From Myxococcus stipitatus (GTDB lineage Bacteria; Myxococcota; Myxococcia; Myxococcales; Myxococcaceae): a stretch of 64,000 nucleotides of DNA. Location of the stretch: contig NZ_JAKCFI010000007.1 of NCBI RefSeq assembly GCF_021412625.1, positions 434,001 to 498,000 on the forward strand, in the 5' to 3' direction. Below the pieces are notes generated by a model. It ran no database searches, was not told the origin of the DNA, and saw nothing but the letters and a program-made list of their open reading frames with translations. Each line of letters begins with the position of its first letter. Position 1 is the stretch's first letter. The position numbers and the translations under genes are program-made. This document shows positions 9,309 to 20,167 of this stretch, piece by piece.

Positions 9309-10472
9309 ATGCGCGAGGACATGCTGACCCACTCGCGGACCGACGCCTCCATGAGCCCCGACCCCCAGCTGTCCTCCATCGAGGACGCCATCACGGACAT
9401 CCGCGAGGGCAAGTTCGTCATCGTCGCGGACGACGAGGACCGGGAGAACGAGGGCGACCTCATCATGGCGGCGGAGATGGTGACGCCCGAGCACCTGGCG
9501 TTCATGGTGCGGCACACCAGCGGCATCGTCTGCCAGCCCATGCTCGCCGACCGGCTGGACGCCCTGCGGCTGCCGCAGATGGTGGCGGACAACAACGAGT
9601 CCCACCGCACCGCCTTCACCGTCTCCGTGGACTTCCGCCACGGCACGTCCACGGGCGTGTCCGCGGCGGACCGCGCCAAGACGATCCGCGCGCTGGTGGA
9701 CCCGACGACCCAGGCGGACGACTTCCTGCGCCCCGGCCACATCTTCCCGCTGCGCTACCGCGAGGGCGGCGTGCTGCGCCGCGCGGGCCACACCGAGGCC
9801 ACCGTCGACCTCTCCCGGCTGGCGGGCCTGGCGCCCTCCGGCATCCTCTGCGAGCTGGTGAAGGACGACGGCACGATGATGCGGATGCCGGACCTGAAGG
9901 CCTTCGCGCGGGAGCACGACCTGCGCGTCATCACCATCGCGGACCTCATCGAGTACCGCCGCCGCAAGGACCGGCTGGTGCGCCGCGAGCCGGGCCAGCA
10001 CACCGTCACCACGCGCTACGGCGAGTTCACCGCGCTGACCTACACGTGGCTGCCGGACAACGCGAAGTCGCTCGTCCTGGTGAAGGGCGACCCCGCGTCC
10101 CGCCCCAGCGCGCTGGTGCGCCTGCACGCCGCCTGCGCCATGGGCGACGTGTTCGGTTCACCCTCCTGCAACTGCAACGCGCTGCTGGACCAGGCGCTCG
10201 CGCGCATCGCGCGCGAGGGCACCGGCGTGCTGGTGTACCTGCCCGGCATGCACGGGGATGACTTCGGCATCCACCACAAGCGCAACACGGACGGCAGCAG
10301 CGACCTGCGCGGCGGGCCGCACGAGACGCGCGACCTGGGCATGGGGTGCCAGATCCTCAACGACCTGGGCGTGCGCTCGCTCCAGGTGATGACCAACACG
10401 GACATCACCTACCGGGGCCTCGCGGGCTTCGGGCTCACCATCGACAAGCGCGTCCCGCTGCTCGCGGACTGA
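9309..10472 (+). CDS. ribBA: RibBA-like: DHBP synthase fused to degenerate GTP cyclohydrolase II
   Basis: 387 residues. Residues about 20–215 are a well-preserved 3,4-dihydroxy-2-butanone-4-phosphate synthase, with the acidic loop DDEDRENEGDL (41–51), HTSGIVC, and RPGHIFPL followed by GHTEATVDL. This is the riboflavin pathway step from ribulose 5-phosphate. Residues about 220–380 match GTP cyclohydrolase II and keep the zinc cysteines C276, C287 and C289. However, the EGRGIGL loop and the tyrosine-bearing helix are replaced by a shorter segment (YLPGMHGDDFG at 310–320). The second activity is therefore doubtful and may be supplied elsewhere. The start at 9309 is uncertain; M5 and M15 are alternatives. 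No FMN riboswitch is seen upstream. Confidence 0.9.
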   Translation: MREDMLTHSRTDASMSPDPQLSSIEDAITDIREGKFVIVADDEDRENEGDLIMAAEMVTPEHLAFMVRHTSGIVCQPMLADRLDALRLPQMVADNNESHRTAFTVSVDFRHGTSTGVSAADRAKTIRALVDPTTQADDFLRPGHIFPLRYREGGVLRRAGHTEATVDLSRLAGLAPSGILCELVKDDGTMMRMPDLKAFAREHDLRVITIADLIEYRRRKDRLVRREPGQHTVTTRYGEFTALTYTWLPDNAKSLVLVKGDPASRPSALVRLHAACAMGDVFGSPSCNCNALLDQALARIAREGTGVLVYLPGMHGDDFGIHHKRNTDGSSDLRGGPHETRDLGMGCQILNDLGVRSLQVMTNTDITYRGLAGFGLTIDKRVPLLAD

Positions 10473-10482
10473 CGACGCGCGG

Positions 10483-10512
10483 GGGGTGGCGCGCGATGGG
10501 CGCCCCACCCCG
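10483..10512. terminator. Probable bidirectional terminator between ribBA-like gene and thrC
   Basis: An imperfect GC-rich inverted repeat (GGGTGGCGC with GCGCCCCACCC) lies in the 43-base gap between two convergent genes. There is no T-run; this is a positional inference. Confidence 0.4.
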
Positions 10513-10515
10513 CCC

Positions 10516-11853
10516 TCAGCCCAGGTCCGCCAGGGCGCCGCGCACCGCGTCCAGGTTCGCGGGCAGCTGCACCGGCGGATTCGCGTAGCGGCTGGTGACG
10601 TCCGCCAGGGCGCCCCGGTGGTAGCCCACCTTGAAGTCCGCGAACTTCAGGCCGTGCGCAGTGGAGATGACCGCCACGCGCGAGCCCTTCGCGATGACGC
10701 CCTGGGCGACGAGCTTCTCCAGCGCCGCCAGGGCCACGCCCGTCTGCGGACAGGTGAAGGTCCCCTCGCGGTCCGCGCGGGCGGCGGCGTTGGACAGCTC
10801 GGACTCCGTCGCCTCCTCCACGACGCCGTCGAACGCCTTCAGGATGCGCACCGCGCGCTTGAAGGACACCGGGTTGCCAATCTGGATGGCGGACGCGAGC
10901 GTGCTCCCCGCCTGCATGGGCACCAGCTCGCGGAAGCCCCCCCGGAACGCCTGGGCCAGGGGGTTGGCGCGCTGGGCCTGGGCCACGGCGATGCGCGGCC
11001 TGCGGGAGATGAGCCCCAGCTCCCGCATCAACTCGAAGCCCTTGCCCAGGGCGCTGGCGTTGCCGAGGTTGCCCCCCGGAATCACCACCCAGTCCGGGGG
11101 CTCCCAGCCCAGGTCCTGGCACAGCTCCACGGCGACCATCTTCTGGCCCTCGATGCGCAACGAGTTCATCGAGTTGGCCAGGTACAGCCCCTTGTCCGCC
11201 GTCACCGCCTGCACCAGCCGCATGCAGCCGTCGAAGTCCGTGTCGAGCGACAGCACCCGCGCGCCGTTGGAGATGGGCTGCACGAGCTGGGCGAGCGACA
11301 CCTTGTCGCGCGGCAGGAACACCACGGCGGGGATGCCCGCCGCCGCGCAGTAGGCGGAGAGCGCCGCGGACGTATCGCCCGTGGAGGCGCACGCCACCGC
11401 GCGCAGCGGGACGCCCCGGGCGCGCATGTGCTTCACCGCGGAGACGAGGACCGTCATGCCCCAGTCCTTGAAGCTCCCCGTCGGGGACACGCCGCACTCC
11501 TTCAAGTCCAGCGCCGCGAGCCCCAGTTCGGAGGCCATGCGCGGCAACGGCTTGAGGGGGACCCGGCCCTCGCCGAGCGAGACGATGTCCTCCACGGGCA
11601 GCTCGGGCAGCGCCCACTCGCGCTTGCCCCACACGCCGGAGGCGTCCGGCAGGCGCGCGGAGCCGAAGCGCGACTCGAAGCGCTGCTTCCACTCCCTCGC
11701 GGGCACGGCCTTCAGCGCGGTCACGTCGTGCCGGACCTCGAGCAGTCCCTCGCACTTCGGGCACCGGTAGACGACGTCCAGGAGCGAGGCGCGGAAGTCA
11801 CACCCCTCGCTGCACGCATACTCCGCCCGGAAGGCGGCCCCCGCGGCGCTCAT
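10516..11853 (-). CDS. thrC: Threonine synthase
   Basis: 445 residues. It makes threonine from O-phosphohomoserine with pyridoxal phosphate. The N-terminal 40 residues carry a CPKC zinc-ribbon-like pair. The PLP lysine lies in SPTGSFKDWG (about residue 130), and the phosphate-binding loop GGNLGNAS and ASTGDTSAALS match the plant/actinobacterial-type fold-type II enzyme. The ATG at 11853 overlaps the stop of the upstream zinc-ribbon gene (ATGA), so the two are translationally coupled. Confidence 0.93.
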   Translation of the reverse strand: MSAAGAAFRAEYACSEGCDFRASLLDVVYRCPKCEGLLEVRHDVTALKAVPAREWKQRFESRFGSARLPDASGVWGKREWALPELPVEDIVSLGEGRVPLKPLPRMASELGLAALDLKECGVSPTGSFKDWGMTVLVSAVKHMRARGVPLRAVACASTGDTSAALSAYCAAAGIPAVVFLPRDKVSLAQLVQPISNGARVLSLDTDFDGCMRLVQAVTADKGLYLANSMNSLRIEGQKMVAVELCQDLGWEPPDWVVIPGGNLGNASALGKGFELMRELGLISRRPRIAVAQAQRANPLAQAFRGGFRELVPMQAGSTLASAIQIGNPVSFKRAVRILKAFDGVVEEATESELSNAAARADREGTFTCPQTGVALAALEKLVAQGVIAKGSRVAVISTAHGLKFADFKVGYHRGALADVTSRYANPPVQLPANLDAVRGALADLG

Positions 11854-12416
11854 GCCTCCTCCCGGTCACGCACGCCACACTCTCCGCAGGTCCTGCCGGG
11901 GCGCATGGGCGTATGGCAGGTCGGGCAGGGCTTCCAATCGTCGTCGGCGCCTCCCGGGCCCTTGGCCGCCACGGGCGCCACCACGCGCGTCCGGGGCAGG
12001 CGCATGCCGCAGTTGTCGCAGAGGAAGCCCTCGGCCTGGACGTTGCGGCAGTAGCGACAGACGACCGAGCCGATGGCCGGGGCCGCGCGCACGCCGTCAT
12101 CCACGGCGCGCCCCGTGTCCAGCTCCGGCAGGAGCGCCACCTGCACGGCCCCCGTCGCCGGGGCGCGCGTCAGCTCCAGTTCGGGGACCACCTGCGGCGG
12201 CAGGTCCGGACCGCTGCGCAGCCGCGTCAGGTCCAGTTCGGGCAACGTCGGCGCCTCGACGGCGTCACGGCCTCCGGCGTGAGGCGTCAGCTCCAGTTCG
12301 GGCAGCGGGGCCACGGCGGGGGCCGCCGACGCCACGCTGCTGGGGAAGCGCTTGCCGCAGACATCGCACTCGGTTCCCTCGGGCTGTACGTGGTCACAGA
12401 CCGGACAGATGATCAT
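11850..12416 (-). CDS. Triple zinc-ribbon protein with PELELT repeats
   Basis: 188 residues from the ATG at 12416; upstream in-frame sequence is non-coding in character. Three four-cysteine zinc ribbons are visible: CPVC…CDVC at the N-terminus, CRYC…CDNC in the middle, and CPTC…CGEC near the C-terminus. The linker between the first two contains four near-identical short motifs (LPELELT, LPELDLT, VPELELT, LPELD) separated by variable sequence, which suggests repeated docking sites. Function is unknown; binding of nucleic acid or protein is possible. It overlaps thrC by four bases, but no link to threonine synthesis is implied by its content. Confidence 0.75.
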   Translation of the reverse strand: MIICPVCDHVQPEGTECDVCGKRFPSSVASAAPAVAPLPELELTPHAGGRDAVEAPTLPELDLTRLRSGPDLPPQVVPELELTRAPATGAVQVALLPELDTGRAVDDGVRAAPAIGSVVCRYCRNVQAEGFLCDNCGMRLPRTRVVAPVAAKGPGGADDDWKPCPTCHTPMRPGRTCGECGVRDREEA

Positions 12417-12464
12417 GCACCGGACGTTAGCGGGCCGCCACGCTCGGGGGCAACGCGCCCGCGA

Positions 12465-12496
12465 GGCCCCGCGATGGCCTCCAGGCATGCGGGGCC
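12465..12496 (-). terminator. Hairpin downstream of pcm
   Basis: GGCCCCGC and GCGGGGCC form a stem with partial extension inside the loop, about 50 bases after the pcm stop on the minus strand. No T-run follows. Confidence 0.45.
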
Positions 12497-12542
12497 GGAC
12501 GACGCTTCCGTGCTTGACGTGGCCCGGAAAGCCGGGGCGGGC

Positions 12543-13184
12543 TCAAGGCCGTGTCGGGCCGGACTCGCCCGTCAGCGGGACGAAGCGGACCGGCAGCAGG
12601 GACTCGACGGTGGGGAGCGCGCCGGGCTGGCTCGCGCGCTGGATGCGCAGCAGCTCCTGGGCATGCGCGACGGGGCCCACGGGGATCACCATCCGCCCGC
12701 CTCGCGCCAGCTGTTCGAGCAGCGCGCGTGGGACCTCCGTGGGCGCGGCCGCGACGAGGATGGCATCGAAGGGCGCCTCCTCGGGCCAGCCGCGCGCCCC
12801 GTCTCCCTGCCGGAACCGCACGTTGAACAGGCCCAGGGCCTCCAACCGCTCGCGGGCCGAGCGGGCGAGCTCCGGGACGATCTCCACCGTGAAGACCTCC
12901 TGGCACAGCAGCGACAGGACCGCCGTCTGGTAGCCGGAGCCCGTGCCAATCTCCAACACGCGCTCGTGCCCCCCGAGCTGGAGGGCCTCCGTCATCAGCG
13001 CCACGATGTAGGGCTGGCTGATGGTCTGCCCATGCCCGATGGGCAGGGGCGCGTCGGCGCCCGCGCCAGCCCTCTCCGACTCCGGCACGAAGTCCGCCCG
13101 CGTCAGGATGGCGATCGCCTCCAGCACGCGTCGATCCCCGATGCCCTGTCTCGCCAGATAGTCGGCCCGGCTCCAGTCGCCCAT
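12543..13184 (-). CDS. pcm: Protein-L-isoaspartate O-methyltransferase
   Basis: 213 residues from the ATG at 13184. It uses S-adenosylmethionine to methylate damaged isoaspartyl residues for repair. Motifs are GQTISQPYIVALM, the SAM-binding VLEIGTGSGYQTAVLS, DAILVAAAP and GGRMVIPVG, all typical of the family, and the length is normal. The frame stays open far upstream, but that part overlaps the neighbouring lipoprotein gene antisense-free region and has no family similarity, so the MGDWSRADYLARQGI start is preferred. Confidence 0.9.
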   Translation of the reverse strand: MGDWSRADYLARQGIGDRRVLEAIAILTRADFVPESERAGAGADAPLPIGHGQTISQPYIVALMTEALQLGGHERVLEIGTGSGYQTAVLSLLCQEVFTVEIVPELARSARERLEALGLFNVRFRQGDGARGWPEEAPFDAILVAAAPTEVPRALLEQLARGGRMVIPVGPVAHAQELLRIQRASQPGALPTVESLLPVRFVPLTGESGPTRP

Positions 13185-13371
13185 GTCTCGAAGCTGCGCA
13201 TCCCCGGAGCTGGATTCATGCCTCGCCGGCTCGATGCCTCGCGAGAGGCGGCGCGTGCCCACCCACGCCCGTGGGAGCGACGACGGCTTGGGCATGCGGG
13301 ACGCCACGCCCTCCCTGGAGAAGCACGGCACCATCGACGCGACGGCGCCGTGCCAGGAGCCCCGCCTCCGC

Positions 13372-13668
13372 TCAGAAGGGACAGACCGTGCCGACCGGCA
13401 GCGCGCAGCGCCGCACGACGCCGTCACACTTGATGGAACACGTGCTCCACTCCATGCAGACCTGGGCGTTGGCGTTGCAGCGGAGGACCGTGCGGTCGGG
13501 ACAGACGACGAAGACATCCGTGCAGGCCTCCATCGCGCCAACGGTTCCCTCCGGCGCCGCTTCGACCTCCACCGGGTCGACCGACTCGAGGGATTCGTCC
13601 TCCATCGGTCCGCAGGCCCCCACGGTCCACAGCGCCGCCACCGCGAACAGCATCCTTGCCGCCTTCAT
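13372..13668 (-). CDS. Small cysteine-rich lipoprotein
   Basis: 98 residues. A signal peptide ends at a lipobox (VGAC, Cys at about 19), followed by an acidic linker and a compact C-terminal half with eight cysteines, enough for four disulfides (for example VVCPDRTVLRC and CSIKCDGVVRRC). A ribosome site (AAGGA) lies about 8 bases before the ATG. It is probably a disulfide-stabilised outer- or inner-membrane lipoprotein. No domain was recognised. Confidence 0.75.
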   Translation of the reverse strand: MKAARMLFAVAALWTVGACGPMEDESLESVDPVEVEAAPEGTVGAMEACTDVFVVCPDRTVLRCNANAQVCMEWSTCSIKCDGVVRRCALPVGTVCPF

Positions 13669-13746
13669 CGTCAGGTCCTTTCGGGTAGGGACAGCCCATC
13701 CAGGCTGGATCCGGAAAACCCGAAAGTCAAAACTACCCCGCCTATC

Positions 13747-16980
<3,234 letters not shown>

Positions 16981-17008
16981 CCTACGGAACGGGGGTGACG
17001 TCTCCCAG

Positions 17009-17049
17009 AAAACGAGACCGGGGGAGCGAGCCGAAGCCCGCCCCCCCGC
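17009..17049 (-). terminator. Intrinsic terminator of greA with TTCG tetraloop
   Basis: Read on the minus strand, a GC-rich stem (GCGGGGG… with …CCCCC, including GCGGGC-TTCG-GCTCGC) is followed by TCTCGTTTTC. It ends only about 29 bases before the recG start codon, so recG expression needs read-through or a promoter inside this short interval. Confidence 0.65.
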
Positions 17050-17074
17050 TGGCTCTTCGTGGTCTGTCGCCGCC

Positions 17075-17593
17075 TCAGCCTTCGGCCGCCGGCTCGTCGG
17101 GCTCGGGGTCCTCGAAGCGGATCTCCTGGATCTCCAGCTCGCGGACCCCGCCAGGGCTCTGCACCGTGGCGATGTCCCCCACGCGCTTGCCAATCAGGGC
17201 GCGCGCGACGGGCGACGTCACGGCGATCCACCGCTTCTTCAGGTCGGCCTCCAGCTCGCCGACGATGCGGTAGGAGACCGGCTTGTCCGTCTCCGTGTCC
17301 AACAGGTCCACCGTGGCGCCGAAGATGACCTTGTCACCGCCCAACTTCGCGGGGTCGATGACCTCGGCGCGGGCAATCCAGTCGTTGAGGTCCAGGATGC
17401 GGCCCTCGATATGCGACTGCTTCTCCTTGGCCGCGTGGTACTCGGCGTTCTCGCGCAGGTCCCCGTGTGCCCGGGCGACCTCGATTTCACGCGAGATCTT
17501 GCCCCGCTCGACGGACTGAAGGTGCTTCAGCTCCGCCTTGAGCTTGCGCAGACCGGAGGGGGTCATCGGGATGTTGTCGCTCCCGCTAGCCAT
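17075..17593 (-). CDS. greA: Transcription elongation factor GreA
   Basis: 172 residues. It rescues backtracked RNA polymerase by stimulating transcript cleavage. The N-terminal coiled coil (MTPSGLRKLKAELKHL) carries the tip sequence GDLRENAEYHAAKEKQ with the acidic residues needed for cleavage. The C-terminal FKBP-like domain includes SPVARALIGKRVGD. The start at 17593 is chosen because GGAAGGAG lies 8 bases upstream; a longer in-frame start at 17683 has none. The C-terminus has an acidic tail (EDPEPDEPAAEG) beyond the usual end. Confidence 0.95.
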   Translation of the reverse strand: MASGSDNIPMTPSGLRKLKAELKHLQSVERGKISREIEVARAHGDLRENAEYHAAKEKQSHIEGRILDLNDWIARAEVIDPAKLGGDKVIFGATVDLLDTETDKPVSYRIVGELEADLKKRWIAVTSPVARALIGKRVGDIATVQSPGGVRELEIQEIRFEDPEPDEPAAEG

Positions 17594-17765
17594 CGACACA
17601 GCTCCTTCCACCACTCCCTGGTTCATGAACGAGTGAGGGCCGGCGCTCCTCGCGGAGCCCGGCCCCCACCATGAAGCGCCCAATGTAGGGAACCCGTGTC
17701 ATGAAGGTCAACGAAACCCGTACATGGCACGCGCGGAGCCGCTGGGCGCACGCGGGGTGACCCGC

Positions 17766-17771
17766 TAGGCT
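17766..17771 (+). promoter_or_regulatory. -10 element for a probably leaderless FHA transcript
   Basis: TAGGCT lies seven bases before the GTG start at 17779, and no ribosome-binding site is present. This is the spacing expected if transcription starts at the GTG. The same arrangement occurs at 19422 and 34442. Confidence 0.45.
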
Positions 17772-17778
17772 GCCACGC

Positions 17779-18309
17779 GTGTTGTCCGTCCAGGAACTGC
17801 GCGCGCTCGCCGCGTCACTGCCCGCCGACGCCTTCGAGCGGCAGCTCGGGCCATTCGCCCTCATCCAGCGTCCTCCGTCGGAAGCCTCGGCGGCGGTCCT
17901 CGCCCCCACCCGCATGGCCGCCCCCGAGGACATCGGGATTGGCATGATGACCCTCCTGTTCGAATTCGAACATCTGCTGGTCGCGACGCTGCCGCCCCTG
18001 CGCTCGACGGAGCGGCTGACCATCGGCCGGCGCATGGACTGCGACCTCGTCATCGACGATGCCTCCGTCTCCAAGCTGCACGCGGAGCTGCGCTGGAGCG
18101 ACTCCCAGAAGCGCTGCACCGTGCGGGACCTGGGCTCCACCAACGGGACGTTCCTCAACGCCGCCACACTGGCCACGCGCGAGGCGCCCGTCCGTGACGG
18201 CGACATCCTCAGCTTCGGGAACGTCCAGTTCTGGTACCTGACGGCGAAGACGCTGCACGAGCGCCTGCGTGCGGGCGACGCGACGGGCATGGGCTCGCGC
18301 AGCGGGTAG
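17779..18309 (+). CDS. FHA-domain protein
   Basis: 176 residues from a GTG at 17779. Residues about 75–155 are a forkhead-associated domain: LTIGRRMDCDLVIDDASVSKLHAEL carries the GR and S-x-x-H phosphothreonine-binding signature, and DLGSTNGTFLN is the conserved NGT motif. It should bind phosphothreonine on a protein partner. The N-terminal 60 residues have no recognised domain, and there is no signal peptide or membrane segment. A kinase gene lies 2 kb downstream, but an ATL and a peptidase gene intervene, so a functional link is only possible. Confidence 0.9.
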   Translation: MLSVQELRALAASLPADAFERQLGPFALIQRPPSEASAAVLAPTRMAAPEDIGIGMMTLLFEFEHLLVATLPPLRSTERLTIGRRMDCDLVIDDASVSKLHAELRWSDSQKRCTVRDLGSTNGTFLNAATLATREAPVRDGDILSFGNVQFWYLTAKTLHERLRAGDATGMGSRSG

Positions 18310-18348
18310 CCCTTGCCCGCGTCGCCCCGCGGCCACACGACCTCCTCC

Positions 18349-18747
18349 ATGAGCACGCAACCCCGCGACGAGCACGAGTACTACGAGCGCATCTACACGG
18401 TCGTCGAGCAGGTGCCCCCCGGGAAGGTGGCCACGTACGGCGACGTGGCGACCATCGTCGGGGATGGGTGCGATGCCCGCATCGTGGGCCACGCCCTGGG
18501 CGCCCTCGGCGCGCGGCGCGCGGAGACGGTGCCGTGGCAGCGCATCATCAACCGCACCGGCGGCATCAGCACCTCCGGCCACGGCCAGCGCGAAATCCTC
18601 CAGGCCGAGGGCGTGACCTTCGACGAGAAGGGCCACGCGCGGATGGACGCGCACCACTGGAGCGGCCCCACCGAGGCATGGGCCCGCGCGCATGGCTTCC
18701 AGCCGCTGCCCCAGCGTCCGCCCCAGGCCCAGCTCACGTTGTTCTGA
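18349..18747 (+). CDS. Alkyltransferase-like (ATL) DNA damage-recognition protein
   Basis: 132 residues from the ATG at 18349. It has the DNA-binding fold of O6-alkylguanine-DNA alkyltransferases (VVEQVPPGKVATYGDVA, then INRTGGIS), but the active-site PCHR is replaced by PWQR, with Trp63 in place of the reactive Cys. By family, such proteins bind O6-alkylguanine without repairing it and hand the lesion to nucleotide excision repair. It lies 40 bases after the FHA gene on the same strand. No ribosome-binding site is evident, so translation may depend on the upstream message. Confidence 0.88.
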   Translation: MSTQPRDEHEYYERIYTVVEQVPPGKVATYGDVATIVGDGCDARIVGHALGALGARRAETVPWQRIINRTGGISTSGHGQREILQAEGVTFDEKGHARMDAHHWSGPTEAWARAHGFQPLPQRPPQAQLTLF

Positions 18748-18845
18748 GCGACGTGCCACGCCGACGAGGGCCCGGCTCCCCGTCTGCTTGCTCATGGGAA
18801 TGAACGCGCGAGAGTCATGCACCGGCCCGACGGCCGGGATTCGCC

Positions 18846-19388
18846 ATGCCGCTCTCGCTGCTTCGCTGGAGTCTGCTCCTCCTCGTGTGCCTGCTCACGT
18901 GGGACGCCCTCGCCGCCGCCCCCCCGCCATCGCGGCGGCCGAAGGCGAAGGCGTCGAAGCTCGTGCGGCTGCCGGGGGGGCACCGCCTCCACCGTGACGC
19001 GGCGCTCGCCTTCCAGCGCATGGAGCGGGAGGCCGAGGTGGACGGCGTCCGCCTGCACATCACCAGCGGCTACCGCTCGCCGAGGGAGCAGCGGGCGCTC
19101 TACGAGCAGTACCGAAAGGGCCACGGCAACAGGGCCGCGAGGCCCGGGCGCTCCAATCACCAGCGAGGGCTGGCGGTGGACCTCGTCGTCGGCGGGGCGA
19201 CGTCTCCGCGCTTCGCGTGGCTGGCCGCCAACGCGTGCCGCTTCGGCTTCCGCCGGACGGTGCGCTCCGAGCCGTGGCATTGGGAGTACCGGCCCCGCAT
19301 CACCCTCCCCCCGCTCCCGGGCGAGGACTGCCTGGGGCGTCGCGTCGCCCCCGAGCCGCCGCCCGTGGTGAAGAACGACCCGAGCTGA
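18846..19388 (+). CDS. Secreted M15-family peptidase (D-Ala-D-Ala carboxypeptidase-like)
   Basis: 180 residues with a clear signal peptide (LLLLVCLLTWDALA, cleavage near residue 23). The zinc ligands of the VanY/DacB-type M15 fold are present: the His and Asp in SNHQRGLAVDLVV and the His in EPWHWEY, with the substrate-side SGYRSPREQRALY. It probably trims peptidoglycan peptides in the periplasm or in secreted form. A small perfect hairpin (CCGGCC, 18822–18837) sits just before the ATG and might reduce translation. Confidence 0.88.
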   Translation: MPLSLLRWSLLLLVCLLTWDALAAAPPPSRRPKAKASKLVRLPGGHRLHRDAALAFQRMEREAEVDGVRLHITSGYRSPREQRALYEQYRKGHGNRAARPGRSNHQRGLAVDLVVGGATSPRFAWLAANACRFGFRRTVRSEPWHWEYRPRITLPPLPGEDCLGRRVAPEPPPVVKNDPS

Positions 19389-19390
19389 CA

Positions 19391-19409
19391 CCCGGACTCC
19401 CCGTCCGGG
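19391..19409 (+). terminator. Hairpin after the M15 peptidase gene
   Basis: A perfect 7-bp stem (CCCGGAC, loop TCCCC, GTCCGGG) starts right after the stop codon. There is no T-run. Confidence 0.45.
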
Positions 19410-19421
19410 CAGACGCGCCGC

Positions 19422-19427
19422 TATGCT
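19422..19427 (+). promoter_or_regulatory. -10 element for a probably leaderless sigma-factor transcript
   Basis: TATGCT ends six bases before the GTG start at 19434. No -35 and no ribosome site are evident. Confidence 0.4.
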
Positions 19428-19433
19428 GCGGAC

Positions 19434-20153
19434 GTGAGCGCCCGGAAGCCCTCCCAGAAGTTCATCACCACGCGCTGGAGCCTCATCGCCGCGGCCGGTG
19501 GCGAGGACGCGCGCGCGGCGCTCGCGACGCTCTGCGAGGTCTACTGGCCTCCGTGCTACGCCTTCGTGCGGCGCCATGGCCACGACGCCGACACGGCCCT
19601 GGACTTGACCCAGGGCTTCTTCACCCGGCTGCTGGAGGGCAATGACCTGGCGAGCGTGGACCGGGAGCGGGGCCGCTTCCGCTCGTGGCTGCTCGCGTCG
19701 CTCAAGCACCACCTGGCCAACGACTGGCACCGCGCCCAGGCCCAGAAGCGCGGCGGTGGCGCGCCGCACCTGACCATCGACGCGACCGAGGCGGAGAGCC
19801 AGTACAGCCTGCTCGAGCTGTCCCACGACGTGACGCCGGAGCGCCTCTTCGAGCGCCACTGGGCGCTGTCCCTGCTGGAGCGCGCGCTGGGGAGCGTGCG
19901 CGAGGAGTGGCGGCGCATGGGGAAGAGCCCGCTCTTCGAGCGGCTCGCGGGCAGCCTCACCAGCGACGCCGAGCTGTCGTCCTATCAGTCCATCGCCGCC
20001 GACTTCGGGATGACCGAGAACACCGTCAAGGTCACCGTCCACCGGCTGCGCCAGCGATACCGGGCCGCGCTCCACGAGGAGATCGCCCTCACCGTCGAGA
20101 GCGACGACGCGGTGGAGGGCGAGCTGCGCTACCTCCTCGACGCGCTCGCTTGA
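19434..20153 (+). CDS. ECF-type RNA polymerase sigma factor
   Basis: 239 residues from a GTG. Region 2 includes YAFVRRHGHDAD and DLTQGFFTRLL (57–67). Region 4 includes SYQSIAADFGMTENTVKVTVHRLRQRYR, a helix-turn-helix for -35 recognition. The usual acidic residue after DL-x-Q is a glycine, and a threonine (T59) sits in the same place. No anti-sigma gene is adjacent. Fourteen bases after its stop begins a transmembrane Ser/Thr kinase, the arrangement known for ECF factors activated by phosphorylation (family knowledge, for example EcfP/PknT). Target promoters are unknown. Confidence 0.9.
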   Translation: MSARKPSQKFITTRWSLIAAAGGEDARAALATLCEVYWPPCYAFVRRHGHDADTALDLTQGFFTRLLEGNDLASVDRERGRFRSWLLASLKHHLANDWHRAQAQKRGGGAPHLTIDATEAESQYSLLELSHDVTPERLFERHWALSLLERALGSVREEWRRMGKSPLFERLAGSLTSDAELSSYQSIAADFGMTENTVKVTVHRLRQRYRAALHEEIALTVESDDAVEGELRYLLDALA

Positions 20154-20167
20154 ACGCGCCCCGCCCC

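Noticed and set aside
13185..13541. Extended N-terminus for pcm
   Set aside because: The in-frame sequence is Ser/Arg-rich with no family similarity and covers the Cys-rich lipoprotein gene; ATG 13184 gives the normal length.
17725..17739. Sigma-54-like site TGGCAC-N5-GGAGC before the FHA gene
   Set aside because: The -24 half is good, but the -12 half lacks TTGC. The closer TAGGCT box explains the start better; a minor possibility.
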